Origin: Neoalteromonas arenosi
GTDB lineage: Bacteria; Pseudomonadota; Gammaproteobacteria; Enterobacterales; Alteromonadaceae
NCBI RefSeq assembly: GCF_030362855.1
Contig: NZ_JAUCBP010000007.1
Location: 930,675-994,674 of the forward strand
Reading direction: 5' to 3'
Length of the DNA: 64,000 nucleotides
In this document: positions 9,186 through 17,559 of the stretch, piece by piece
Layout of the letters: every line of letters begins with the position of its first letter
Numbering within the stretch: the first letter of the stretch is position 1
Program-made: the position numbers and the translations under genes
The notes under the pieces: generated by a model
Told to the model about the DNA's origin: nothing
What the model saw: only the letters and a program-made list of their open reading frames with translations
The model's database searches: none

Positions 9186-10559
9186 TTAAAACGTCAACGT
9201 GAACTTCGCTCCGCCTAAAGTGCTGCGCGATAACCTTACGTTGCCTCCGTGGGCAATCATTACTTGACGTGTTAATGCCAACCCAACGCCCGATCCTTCG
9301 CGTTTAGTCGTAAAAAATGGCACAAAAACTTGCTCGGCGATTTCATCGTCAATGCCGGGGCCAGAATCTTCTACAGTCATTTCCATATGCCCTCGCTTGT
9401 TTAAACCAATACCTATTCGCACGACTTTAGGCTTGTCACAGGCGTTTTGTTGCAACGCTTGTTCGGCGTTTTTCAATAAATTTAACAGCAATTGCTCGAC
9501 CATTGCACTATCTATTCGCGCTCGCAGCCCCTGAGGCTCAACATCGATTTGAAGGGCAATATCTGCGGCACACCAGTCATTGTGAATTAACGCCGCAATT
9601 TCCTGTAAATACTCAGTCAGACACACCTCCTTTTTGTCTGCTGGCGGCAAACGAGTTAACCGCCGATAGCTGGTTACAAAATTCATCAGAGTATCGCTGC
9701 GACGCGCCACGGTTTCCACCGCATTGGATACATCGTCAAGCTCATCGATCAAATCCCTCCAATCGGGCGCACGCTGCACAACTTGCGAACGCGCGTCATC
9801 GGCCAACGCTGAAGCGGTTTTCGCTAGTGAAGTTACGGGTGTAATACTGTTCATTATTTCGTGGGTAAGCACCCTGACCAAATCCTGCCACGCTTTTATT
9901 TGGGTGTGATCAAGTTCGCTTTGGATATCTTGCAGACTGATCAATTTCTCTTGCCGCCCCGACTGAACCAATTGCGTTGTTTGGACCGCTAACATACGCT
10001 CCATATTGTCTACTTGGAAGCTAAGAAGCTGACGCTCTCCGGCTAACATCACTGGTAGTTTTTGTGCAAACTGCTCGCCAAACTGCGCCAAATCCTGCAC
10101 GTTCGCAACTGAATAGGTACCAAATAATCGTCGAGCACTGTTATTACAGAGCGTAACCTTCTTATCGTCAGCGATAGTGATTAGTGGCACTGGAACATGT
10201 TCTACTAGTGCCTTTAGGTGGCGTAATTCGAGCTCTTGGTCGTTACGAGATGCAGCTGCGCGTTGCATGATTTGGGTGAACGTCTCCCCCAATTCAGAAA
10301 AACCTGTACCCAATTGCGTCATATGAAAACGCTGAGAAAAATCAGCAAATTTAAGCGCGTCTAGAAACCGCGTGAGCTCAGCATTGGTCTTATTGACATA
10401 CCCCAACAAGAGATAACTCTGATAAGCCACAATCAAAATCACGATAATCGTTGCGGCATGATAGCCAGGCAGCATGAGTAAGTAGGACGCAATAGCTAGC
10501 GTGACTAGTAGGCCCATTACATGCAATGAAACACGTGCGGCAAAGTGTTTAAAGACCAT
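9186..10559 (-). CDS. NtrY-like sensor histidine kinase
   Basis: A 457-residue membrane kinase that should phosphorylate the NtrC-type regulator encoded just upstream (11-base overlap). Two hydrophobic segments (about 10-30 and 34-54) bound a very short periplasmic loop, so it may sense a membrane or cytoplasmic signal. A HAMP-like linker and a PAS-like region (about 108-200) follow, then the phospho-acceptor helix VLTHEIMNSITP (His233). The ATPase domain has an N box (NLLKNAEQAL), DSGPGID, the FVPFFTTK box and GSGVGLAL. The order is that of the NtrY family, often paired with sigma-54 activators. It is divergent from the adaptor/ABC genes and the likely input for their control. Confidence 0.93.
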   Translation of the reverse strand: MVFKHFAARVSLHVMGLLVTLAIASYLLMLPGYHAATIIVILIVAYQSYLLLGYVNKTNAELTRFLDALKFADFSQRFHMTQLGTGFSELGETFTQIMQRAAASRNDQELELRHLKALVEHVPVPLITIADDKKVTLCNNSARRLFGTYSVANVQDLAQFGEQFAQKLPVMLAGERQLLSFQVDNMERMLAVQTTQLVQSGRQEKLISLQDIQSELDHTQIKAWQDLVRVLTHEIMNSITPVTSLAKTASALADDARSQVVQRAPDWRDLIDELDDVSNAVETVARRSDTLMNFVTSYRRLTRLPPADKKEVCLTEYLQEIAALIHNDWCAADIALQIDVEPQGLRARIDSAMVEQLLLNLLKNAEQALQQNACDKPKVVRIGIGLNKRGHMEMTVEDSGPGIDDEIAEQVFVPFFTTKREGSGVGLALTRQVMIAHGGNVRLSRSTLGGAKFTLTF

Positions 10560-11967
10560 GTTTTTCCATCCTTCTATACAAGGCGGCTCGGGTTAAACCG
10601 AGTGTTTTGGCCGCGTGACTAATGTTAAAACCATGTTGCTTCAGGGCCTGCGATATCGCCTGCTTTTCCAGTTTATCTAAATTTAAATCGTCGTCAGTTC
10701 CCAACTTATTCGGTATCGCCGGTTCAGATAACTGATTTGCCGTTTGCGAGCCCGCATTGCGCGGATCCAACTGGAAGTCTTCCGCTTCTAACACCGCTCG
10801 GTCTGACAAAATAACCGCGCGCTCGACCGCGTGTCGAAGTGCTCGAACATTGCCCGGCCACGAATAGCTACACATGGCATCAAGCGCGCTTTGAGAAAGC
10901 AACTTTGCTGTTTTCGCGTATTTTTTACAGTACAGCTCTACATAGTGTCTAGCGATTGACGGGATGTCTTCAGGCCTTTCTCGCAGTGGCGGTATTGATA
11001 GCTCTACAGTATTGAGTCTAAAGAGTAAGTCTTGACGAAAATGTTCTGGATCAGCAAGCTTTGCAGCGCTCATATTTGTCGCGGCAACTAAGCGCACATC
11101 GATGGCAATACTTTCATTGCTGCCGACCGGGGTTACTTTGCGCTGTTCCAGTGCTGTGAGTAAACGCGACTGAAGATGTAAGGGCAAATTACCGATTTCA
11201 TCGAGAAACAACGTGCCGCCATGGGCTGCCTGCATGCGCCCTACTCGATCTTCATTAGCTCCGGTGAAGGCCCCCTTCTTATGACCAAATAATTCACTTT
11301 CAAACAGACTCTCACTAATGGTACCCAGATCAACACTAACAAAAACATTATTGCCGCGCAGACTCTGCTTGTGAATTGCCCGCGCAACCAATTCCTTGCC
11401 TGTGCCATTTTCACCGAGGATAAGCACATTGGCATCTGTGGGTGCTGCGCGCTCTAACATTGTCATTACTTGCGCCATAGCGACGGATTCTCCCCATATC
11501 AACGGACTTGTTGGTTGCCCAGAAGATTCGGCGAGCACTTCGTTAGTACGTTTTAACGTATTAACCTCAGAGCGTGATTGTTTTAATTTTAGTGCGCTGG
11601 ATACGGTCGCTTGCAACTTTTCGTTTTGCCAAGGTTTGATAATGAAATCCGTCGCACCGAGCTTCATTGCATTCACAGCGATGTTAACTCCGCCATGGGC
11701 GGTGATGAGTATCACAACAGCTTGCGGATCTATCTGGAGGATTTTTTCCAGCCACATCAAGCCCTGCTTGCCATCGCTTTCACCAGGACCAAAATTCATA
11801 TCAAGTAATATCACATCAAAATTGTTGCTCGCCATTAAGCCTGGAATATTGCTCGGATCGGCACAGGTTGTAATCGAGTTGACCTGACGCTTAAGGAGTA
11901 ATTTACCCGCCGTCAAAATATCTGAGTCATCGTCCACAATTAACAAGTCACCTGTTTTCATTAGCAC
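10549..11967 (-). CDS. NtrC-family sigma-54-dependent response regulator
   Basis: A 472-residue activator with three domains. The receiver (about 5-120) has the acidic pocket VDDD, phospho-acceptor Asp56 in VILLDMNFG, the Thr in LITAHGG and Lys in IIKPW. The AAA+ domain has Walker A GENGTGKE (185-192), the sigma-54 contact loop GAFTGA (232-237) and Walker B GGTLFLDEIG. A Fis-type helix-turn-helix ends the protein (NISHAAKTLGLTRAALYRRM). An intact GAFTGA loop means it should open sigma-54 promoters. The intergenic region in front of it holds three matching operators and a sigma-54 promoter aimed at the adaptor gene, so its target is very likely the neighbouring efflux operon. Confidence 0.96.
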   Translation of the reverse strand: MLMKTGDLLIVDDDSDILTAGKLLLKRQVNSITTCADPSNIPGLMASNNFDVILLDMNFGPGESDGKQGLMWLEKILQIDPQAVVILITAHGGVNIAVNAMKLGATDFIIKPWQNEKLQATVSSALKLKQSRSEVNTLKRTNEVLAESSGQPTSPLIWGESVAMAQVMTMLERAAPTDANVLILGENGTGKELVARAIHKQSLRGNNVFVSVDLGTISESLFESELFGHKKGAFTGANEDRVGRMQAAHGGTLFLDEIGNLPLHLQSRLLTALEQRKVTPVGSNESIAIDVRLVAATNMSAAKLADPEHFRQDLLFRLNTVELSIPPLRERPEDIPSIARHYVELYCKKYAKTAKLLSQSALDAMCSYSWPGNVRALRHAVERAVILSDRAVLEAEDFQLDPRNAGSQTANQLSEPAIPNKLGTDDDLNLDKLEKQAISQALKQHGFNISHAAKTLGLTRAALYRRMEKHGL

Positions 11968-11986
11968 TTTTCATCCCCAGTTCACC

Positions 11987-12002
11987 TGTTCAAAAACGTA
12001 CA
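11987..12002. promoter_or_regulatory. Upstream activator site 1 (putative)
   Basis: TGTTCAAAAACGTACA, first of three 16-base copies of the pattern TGTTC-N6-G(T/A)ACA between the regulator and adaptor genes. The arms are inverted (TGTTC against GTACA, one mismatch), as expected for a dimeric Fis-type HTH. Confidence 0.7.
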
Positions 12003-12007
12003 CTAAG

Positions 12008-12023
12008 TGTTCGTAATCGTACA
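12008..12023. promoter_or_regulatory. Upstream activator site 2 (putative)
   Basis: TGTTCGTAATCGTACA, second copy, 21 bases centre to centre from site 1, about two helical turns, so both lie on nearly the same face of the DNA. Confidence 0.7.
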
Positions 12024-12031
12024 GTAAAAAC

Positions 12032-12047
12032 TGTTCAAAAATGAACA
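12032..12047. promoter_or_regulatory. Upstream activator site 3 (putative)
   Basis: TGTTCAAAAATGAACA, third copy, 24 bases from site 2. With its flanking bases it is a perfect palindrome: CTGTTCA-AAAA-TGAACAG. It is the closest of the three to the sigma-54 promoter, about 70 bases before the predicted transcription start. Confidence 0.75.
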
Positions 12048-12086
12048 GCTATAAAATTAATATAATAAAATCAGCAACATAAAATT

Positions 12087-12102
12087 TGGCCTAACCTTTG
12101 CT
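12087..12102 (+). promoter_or_regulatory. Sigma-54 (RpoN) promoter of the adaptor/ABC operon
   Basis: TGGCCTAACCTTTGCT: the GG of the -24 element and the GC of the -12 element are exactly 10 bases apart, as in the consensus TGGCAC-N5-TTGCW. It points to the adaptor gene; predicted start of transcription is about 12113, leaving a leader of about 50 bases. Confidence 0.85.
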
Positions 12103-12163
12103 GTATTACTCTCAACACTAGCGATAACGTAACATCCAACGGACTGCGATAAGGCTGATAAAC

Positions 12164-13510
12164 ATGAGTAATCCAAGTAATACACTACAAACCGCAAGCA
12201 ACACTCAAGCAAGCCGCTCAGAGTCTGGGCTTCATTCAGTGTCATCTGGTACTGCTCGCTCCGGCGCAACCATGGATCGTGTTGTACGCAAGCAACCTTG
12301 GTATAAAAAACACACCGGTACTGTCGCTGTTGCATTACTAATCGCGGCAGCAGGGTACTGGTTCTATCAGAACGCCTCGCAAAAACAAATGAGCGTTGAT
12401 ACTGGGCGCATAGTAACGGCAAGCGTAACCAGCGGCGTATTTGAAGATGTGATCCCGGTGCGCGGCCGCGTAACTCCTGCAACTACTGTATTTCTTGATG
12501 CTGTTGAGGGCGGTCGAGTTGAACGCATTTTGGTAGAAGATGGCACAACACTGGAACCTGGTCAGATGATTGTCGAGCTTTCCAATCCGACATTACAGCT
12601 CAATGTTTTGGGTAACGAGGCGCGGGTGGCCGAGCAACTTAACAACATGCGCTCTATTGAGCTAAGCCTGGAGCAAAATCGTTTGCAGCACAAACGCAAT
12701 CTCGCCGATATTGAATATCAAATAAAAATGCTTGAGCGTCAGTTAGAGCGCGAAGCTAACTTATTAACAACTGGCGCCGTGGTTCAATCTCAGTACGATG
12801 ATACCCGCGACACTTTGGACTGGTACATCACTCGTCGTGAACTAACGTTGGAGAGCCAGGCATCTGACGCGCGGATGCAGGAGAGTCAATTAGCTTTTTT
12901 GCAGTCCACTTCAGAGCGTTTAGAAAGCAACTTGGCGATATCGCGTCAAAACCTTGAGAACATGAATGTTCGTGCCCCTGTCGGTGGCAAGTTATCTGGC
13001 TTTGACATTGAAGTAGGACAGAGCATTGGCCGCGGCGAGCGCCTTGGCCAAATCGATACACCCAATGATTTCAAGTTAACCGCTAATATCGATGAGTTTT
13101 ATTTGGATCGCATCGCTTTAGGTCAATACGCGAGCTTTGACGAATACCAATTACAAGTATCAAAAATCTACCCACAAGTGACTAACGGCCAATTTGAAGT
13201 CGACTTTCGTTTTATTGCTGAGCAACCACACAGTATTCGTCGTGGTCAGTCAATTCAACTTGAGCTACAGCTGGGTGATGACACAGAAGCGTTACTTATC
13301 CCAAATGGTGCCTTTTACCAAGAAACGGGTGGCCAATGGTTATTTGTAGTCAGTGCCGATGGCAGCAATGCGGTCAAGCGCCAAGTCAAGCTTGGACGTC
13401 GAAATGCCCGATACATCGAAGTGCTAGATGGTCTTGAAGCCGGCGAGCAAGTGATTACCAGCCCTTATGGCAGCTTTCGAGACATGGATAGCTTAGCGCT
13501 ATCAGAGTAA
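12164..13510 (+). CDS. Periplasmic adaptor subunit (HlyD/MacA family) of an ABC exporter
   Basis: A 448-residue membrane-fusion protein that should bridge the inner-membrane transporter to an outer-membrane channel. Seen: a Ser/Thr-rich cytoplasmic N-terminus, one membrane helix (about 50-66, TVAVALLIAAAGYWFY), a first lipoyl half, a long coiled-coil hairpin (about 155-265, with RQLEREANLL and TSERLESNL), the returning lipoyl half (NVRAPVGGKLSGFDIEVGQS), a beta-barrel and a C-terminal proximal domain (KRQVKLGRRNARYIEVLDGL). The start has AAGG nine bases upstream. First gene of the operon behind the sigma-54 promoter; the ATPase follows after 33 bases. No outer-membrane channel gene is present nearby. 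Confidence 0.93.
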   Translation: MSNPSNTLQTASNTQASRSESGLHSVSSGTARSGATMDRVVRKQPWYKKHTGTVAVALLIAAAGYWFYQNASQKQMSVDTGRIVTASVTSGVFEDVIPVRGRVTPATTVFLDAVEGGRVERILVEDGTTLEPGQMIVELSNPTLQLNVLGNEARVAEQLNNMRSIELSLEQNRLQHKRNLADIEYQIKMLERQLEREANLLTTGAVVQSQYDDTRDTLDWYITRRELTLESQASDARMQESQLAFLQSTSERLESNLAISRQNLENMNVRAPVGGKLSGFDIEVGQSIGRGERLGQIDTPNDFKLTANIDEFYLDRIALGQYASFDEYQLQVSKIYPQVTNGQFEVDFRFIAEQPHSIRRGQSIQLELQLGDDTEALLIPNGAFYQETGGQWLFVVSADGSNAVKRQVKLGRRNARYIEVLDGLEAGEQVITSPYGSFRDMDSLALSE

Positions 13511-13543
13511 TCAATTTATATAATTCAAAGAAGGAACAATACG

Positions 13544-14224
13544 ATGCTAAAACTCCATAACCTAACCCGAATCTATCAAACTGACGAAGTTGAAACCACT
13601 GCGTTACGCAACATCAGCGTCGAAATCGACCAAGGAGAATTCGTCGCTATTATGGGGCCTTCCGGCTGTGGTAAGTCTACGCTGCTTAATATTATCGGTA
13701 TGCTCGACAAACCTACTGATGGCAGCTATCTGTTTATGGGGGAGGAAGTCGCAGGCTGTTCAGAAGCGCAACTTTCCGATATTCGCAAAGCCAATATTGG
13801 CTTTATCTTTCAGAACTTTAACCTGATCGACGAGCTAACTGTTGCCGAAAATATCGAATTAGCATTGTTGTATCACAATATTCCAAGCAAAGAACGCAAA
13901 CAACGCGTTGCCGCAGTTATGGATAAAGTTGGCATTGCCCATCGCGCTAAACACCGCCCAAGCCAATTATCAGGTGGTCAGCAACAGCGCGTAGCCGTAG
14001 CTAGGGCCGTTGTCGGTGATCAAAAAGTAATTCTAGCTGACGAACCAACCGGTAACCTAGATAGTGCCCATGGCCAAGAAGTCATGGAAATGCTGCAAAG
14101 TCTGAACCGCGAGGGCACAACCATTATCATGGTAACCCACAGTCCAGCCCATGCTGATTATGCACGTCGCACCATCAATTTATTTGACGGACACGTAATC
14201 ACAGAAAACGTACGCGCAGCGTAA
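13544..14224 (+). CDS. ABC transporter ATP-binding protein (MacB/LolD type)
   Basis: A 226-residue stand-alone ATPase subunit of the MacB/LolD/FtsE subfamily. Walker A is GPSGCGKST (about 39-47), the Q-loop lies in FIFQNFNLIDELTVAENIEL, the signature is LSGGQQQRVAVARAV, Walker B is [12 protein letters not shown] and the switch His is in IIMVTHSP. It powers the permease encoded 19 bases downstream. Both neighbours are on the same strand with short gaps (33 and 19 bases), so adaptor, ATPase and permease form one operon. Confidence 0.96.
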   Translation: MLKLHNLTRIYQTDEVETTALRNISVEIDQGEFVAIMGPSGCGKSTLLNIIGMLDKPTDGSYLFMGEEVAGCSEAQLSDIRKANIGFIFQNFNLIDELTVAENIELALLYHNIPSKERKQRVAAVMDKVGIAHRAKHRPSQLSGGQQQRVAVARAVVGDQKVILADEPTGNLDSAHGQEVMEMLQSLNREGTTIIMVTHSPAHADYARRTINLFDGHVITENVRAA

Positions 14225-14243
14225 GCGTTCGGAGGCATCAATT

Positions 14244-16676
14244 ATGTTGCAAAATTATCTAATGATCGCCTTGCGAGCGATGGCCAAAAACAAGCTATAT
14301 GCCCTGATCAATATTTTGGGCTTAGCGGTGGGTTTGAGTATTTACTTATTTGCCGCGATTTTGGCTGACTACGAATACAATCACGATACGGGCTTCGCCA
14401 ATCATGAGCGTACTTATACAGTCGGTTCAATTCTTAGTCCGCGCGCCAGTATTAGTGTTGGCGAGCTGGACAATACCTACACCACCATGGGGCCCCTTAT
14501 CAAAGCCGATATGGATGAAGTTGAGTACATGGCACGTGCCGTCAACCAGAACTATTTGGTATCTATTGGTGATAAACACTTTCACGAGACAGTAAAGTTT
14601 GCCGACAAAGAATTTCTACATATCTTTGATTTCAATTACATCAGTGGTAATAGCCAAGCGCTGTATGATCCCAGCGGGTTAGTTATCACTGAGTCTATCG
14701 CAAATAAATGGTTTGGGCGCACCGATGTAATTGGCGAAAATATTCAGCTGAATCACGAACATGATTTATATATCAAGGCGGTGATCGAAGATGTGCCAAG
14801 AAATACTCATTTCTATGGATTGATCACTGGCTCTGGCATGGAGATCCTTACATCGCTAGTGGCTTTAAACCGTTTTACTGGCTGGGATTTAGAGGGCAAT
14901 TGGAACAATATTAGTACTGGTAACCATACCTATTTAATGACCTATGAGCCGGCCGACATAGATACATTGGAACAAAAAGTAAATGCCATTTTTGACCGCA
15001 ACGTAGACCCGGAAATGCAAGAAAACTTCATGGCTAGCTTAACCATTCGGCCGCTGAAAGCGACTGCTTCTGCAGTGTGGGATATGGTAGGTATGCCTGT
15101 GATTGAGAGCGTACAATTACTAGGGCTACTGGTATTGATCATCGCAATCGTCAACTACACCAACCTGGCCACAGCGCAAAGTATGGGGCGTGCACGCGAG
15201 GTTGGTTTGCGCAAAACCATGGGCGCAAAGCGCAGCCAATTGATGTCACAATTTCTGATTGAGAGTCTAACTACGGCTGTATTCGCAATGTTAATCGCTG
15301 TAGCAATTTTAGAAGCGGCCATCCCTGCTTTTAACAACGTGACCGATAAGGTCGTTAATCTACAGTACATTTCACTATTACCCTGGCTGTTGACGACAAC
15401 AGTAGTCGTAGGTCTGATAGCGGGCGCCTATCCCGCATTTTTGATTACCAAAACCTCCCCTATCGATGCGCTAAAGGATGCTCATGTCAAAGGTATTAAA
15501 GGCAATCTGTTTCGCTCGCTCATGATAGGTATACAGTTTATGTTGTCTATCTTCATGCTGGCATTGGTTATGATCGTTTTCTTCCAAAACGAAAAGGTAA
15601 AAGAAGGCAGTAATATCTATCCCAAAGACGAAGTATTATTACTTGAACGCGTCGGCGTACAAGATATTCGCGATCGCGAAGATGTATTGAAGAATGAATT
15701 ACTTGCCATAAACGGCGTGCGCAGTGTTAGCTTTTCTTCTCAAGTTCCTTTTGAGCAAAGCAATAACGGCCGTGCGGTCAGCCGCACAAAAGGCGATGAA
15801 GAAAACGAAGTTGGCATCAACATCAATGTTGTTGATCATGACTTTATGCGTACGTTTGATGTGCCGTTAGTAGCGGGTCGAGACTTTGACCAAAACATCG
15901 TTGCAGATGCAAACACAAACAATGAACGCAATCAGGTAAACGTGATTGTCAACGAACTGCTTGTCGACCGCCTCGGCTTTGCTTCGCCACAAGAAGCCTT
16001 AGGCCAGTCCTTCTGGCAAGATCGTGGCGAAGATGCTGAGCCGTTTGAATACACCATTATCGGCGTCATGGAAGACCAAAATTTACAAGGGCTGCACAAC
16101 AGCGTGAAGTCTTGGATATTTTTAAACAGTGGTGATCGCCATAACTACGGTGCTGTACGTATCGCTAAAGGTGCTCCTGCTAACGTTGTATCGCAAATTG
16201 AGCAAGCATGGCAGCGTGCTATTCCTGACTACCCCATAGAGCACCGCTTCTTGGACGACATGTTTGATGATGTGTACAGTATCTATGAGGCAATGAATGG
16301 TGTATTGGCAGGTTTTGCAAGTTTGGCTCTACTTCTCGCATTGATTGGGCTATTCGGTATGGCAGCCTTCATGGCGCGCGGTAAAACGCGAGAGATTGGC
16401 ATCCGTAAAGTGTTGGGGGCATCGTTGACGCAAATCATTAAGTTGATCAGCTGGCAGTTCTCCAAACCGGTTATATGGGCTATCGCCGTGGCATTACCCT
16501 TGGCCTATATTGCCTCTGGAATGTATCTAAACTTCTTTGCGGACCGTATCAGTATGCAACTACCATTGATTTTGTTAGCTGGAGTGTTTGCGGTAGCACT
16601 TGCGTGGTTAATCATTGCCTTTCATGCGCTGCGCGTGGCTCGTGCAAACCCAATTAACGCACTGCGATACGAGTAA
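14244..16676 (+). CDS. ABC transporter permease, duplicated MacB_PCD/FtsX type
   Basis: An 810-residue inner-membrane permease with two FtsX-type halves. The N-terminal half has a first helix (LYALINILGLAVGLSIYLFA), a large periplasmic domain (about 50-270), then three helices with the cytoplasmic coupling motif AREVGLRKTMGAKRSQL. The second half repeats the plan: a helix near 430, a periplasmic domain (about 450-690) and three helices with TREIGIRKVLGASLTQI. Such permeases act as mechanotransmitters rather than channels, moving hydrophobic molecules, peptides or lipids from the periplasm or outer leaflet. With its adaptor and ATPase it is likely a tripartite exporter; the substrate is unknown. 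Confidence 0.93.
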   Translation: MLQNYLMIALRAMAKNKLYALINILGLAVGLSIYLFAAILADYEYNHDTGFANHERTYTVGSILSPRASISVGELDNTYTTMGPLIKADMDEVEYMARAVNQNYLVSIGDKHFHETVKFADKEFLHIFDFNYISGNSQALYDPSGLVITESIANKWFGRTDVIGENIQLNHEHDLYIKAVIEDVPRNTHFYGLITGSGMEILTSLVALNRFTGWDLEGNWNNISTGNHTYLMTYEPADIDTLEQKVNAIFDRNVDPEMQENFMASLTIRPLKATASAVWDMVGMPVIESVQLLGLLVLIIAIVNYTNLATAQSMGRAREVGLRKTMGAKRSQLMSQFLIESLTTAVFAMLIAVAILEAAIPAFNNVTDKVVNLQYISLLPWLLTTTVVVGLIAGAYPAFLITKTSPIDALKDAHVKGIKGNLFRSLMIGIQFMLSIFMLALVMIVFFQNEKVKEGSNIYPKDEVLLLERVGVQDIRDREDVLKNELLAINGVRSVSFSSQVPFEQSNNGRAVSRTKGDEENEVGININVVDHDFMRTFDVPLVAGRDFDQNIVADANTNNERNQVNVIVNELLVDRLGFASPQEALGQSFWQDRGEDAEPFEYTIIGVMEDQNLQGLHNSVKSWIFLNSGDRHNYGAVRIAKGAPANVVSQIEQAWQRAIPDYPIEHRFLDDMFDDVYSIYEAMNGVLAGFASLALLLALIGLFGMAAFMARGKTREIGIRKVLGASLTQIIKLISWQFSKPVIWAIAVALPLAYIASGMYLNFFADRISMQLPLILLAGVFAVALAWLIIAFHALRVARANPINALRYE

Positions 16677-16689
16677 ACTAGTCCAAGGG

Positions 16690-16750
16690 GGTCCCGGCCT
16701 ACGTCGGGATGACGCTTTTCTCCGTCATTCCAATGCAGGTGGGAACCTCC
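16690..16750. repeat. Paired REP-like palindromic repeat
   Basis: Two imperfect hairpins facing each other: TCCCGGCCTACGTCGGGA then GATGACG, an eight-base centre, CGTCATTCC and a second arm pair ATTCC...GGGAA. The whole forms a bipartite inverted repeat of the kind 'TCCCGGC..GCCGGGATGACG', widespread in gammaproteobacterial intergenic DNA. It lies between the convergent permease and DUF1287 genes. Similar single units occur near 9076 and 17519. Confidence 0.65.
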
Positions 16751-16850
16751 TAAACCCCGACCTATCTAAGCCACATAAACCACAACAATACACCTATGCG
16801 AATATGGAATTTCAAACTGTTCAGCTTCAGCCCGATGAGTCTTCTGGGCA

Positions 16851-17444
16851 TTAATCTGGCCTAAAGCGATAGTGGCCTGTTATGTCGAAAACAAACAACA
16901 GTTCTTCGAGTTTGGGCCCCTCACCTATGTTATGCACAATCATTGGATTTCCGTTTGGTGCGTTGCGATCAGTAACAATGCCAATATGGGGTAAGTTACC
17001 TGGTAGCATCCAAGTAACAAGATCGCCAGGTTGATAATCACTTGCCTCATCAGTTATCGCCAAGGATTCACCATGTCGTGTAAAAAAGGTTTGTAAGTTG
17101 GGTACTCTGCGATGATCGATATTTGTATCAGGTCTAGTCAGGCCCCAAATGCGCTCGGAAGGATAACGACTAAATGCAACTGCCATATCTTCGTGTACGA
17201 GCTGTTGCAAGTCGATACCCAGCGCTCTATAACTGCGTATAACTACATCTGTACAAACACCAGTATCGGCGGGTACATCACCATTTGGGTATTGAATACC
17301 TACATATGCCCCATCATAAGTCACTTGATGGTTGGTGCGCTCTATGGCCGCAATAACCAAACGCTGACTAAAATTATCAGTATCGGCATAGGTGCTTAAT
17401 GGCAGCAGAGCGATAACGATTAATATTGAGTACAACCTTCGCAT
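16851..17444 (-). CDS. DUF1287 family secreted protein (YijF-like, NlpC/P60-like fold)
   Basis: A 197-residue exported protein with a signal peptide (MRRLYSILIVIALLPLSTYA, cleavage after TYA) and one DUF1287 domain. Seen: a likely active Cys in GVCTDVVIRSYRALGIDL and a His in LPHIGIVTDR, which fits the Cys/His arrangement of NlpC/P60-type amidases or peptidases. The tract PGDLVTWMLPG before the His is also typical. The function of the family is not established; cell-wall peptide cleavage is a reasonable guess. The neighbour upstream on the same strand is the Lol permease, 116 bases away with a palindromic repeat between, so it may have its own transcript. Confidence 0.8.
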   Translation of the reverse strand: MRRLYSILIVIALLPLSTYADTDNFSQRLVIAAIERTNHQVTYDGAYVGIQYPNGDVPADTGVCTDVVIRSYRALGIDLQQLVHEDMAVAFSRYPSERIWGLTRPDTNIDHRRVPNLQTFFTRHGESLAITDEASDYQPGDLVTWMLPGNLPHIGIVTDRNAPNGNPMIVHNIGEGPKLEELLFVFDITGHYRFRPD

Positions 17445-17518
17445 AAGGTCCTTGCACTAATAGATTTCAATGTTTATTGAGAGTTTATGGAGTTAAAAAA
17501 GTTCGGTGATAATCCAAG

Positions 17519-17547
17519 GAGGTCCCAGTCTTCGCCGGGATGATGAG
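17519..17547. repeat. Single REP-like palindromic unit
   Basis: GAGGTCCCAGTCTTCGCCGGGATGATGAG, an imperfect hairpin related to the unit at 16690 and, more weakly, to 9074. It lies between the Lol permease stop and the DUF1287 start. Confidence 0.55.
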
Positions 17548-17559
17548 CCACTTAAACTA

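Noticed and set aside
12057-12482. A 141-codon minus-strand frame over the start of the adaptor gene
   Set aside because: It covers the sigma-54 promoter and adaptor start, has no recognisable protein features and no ribosome site.
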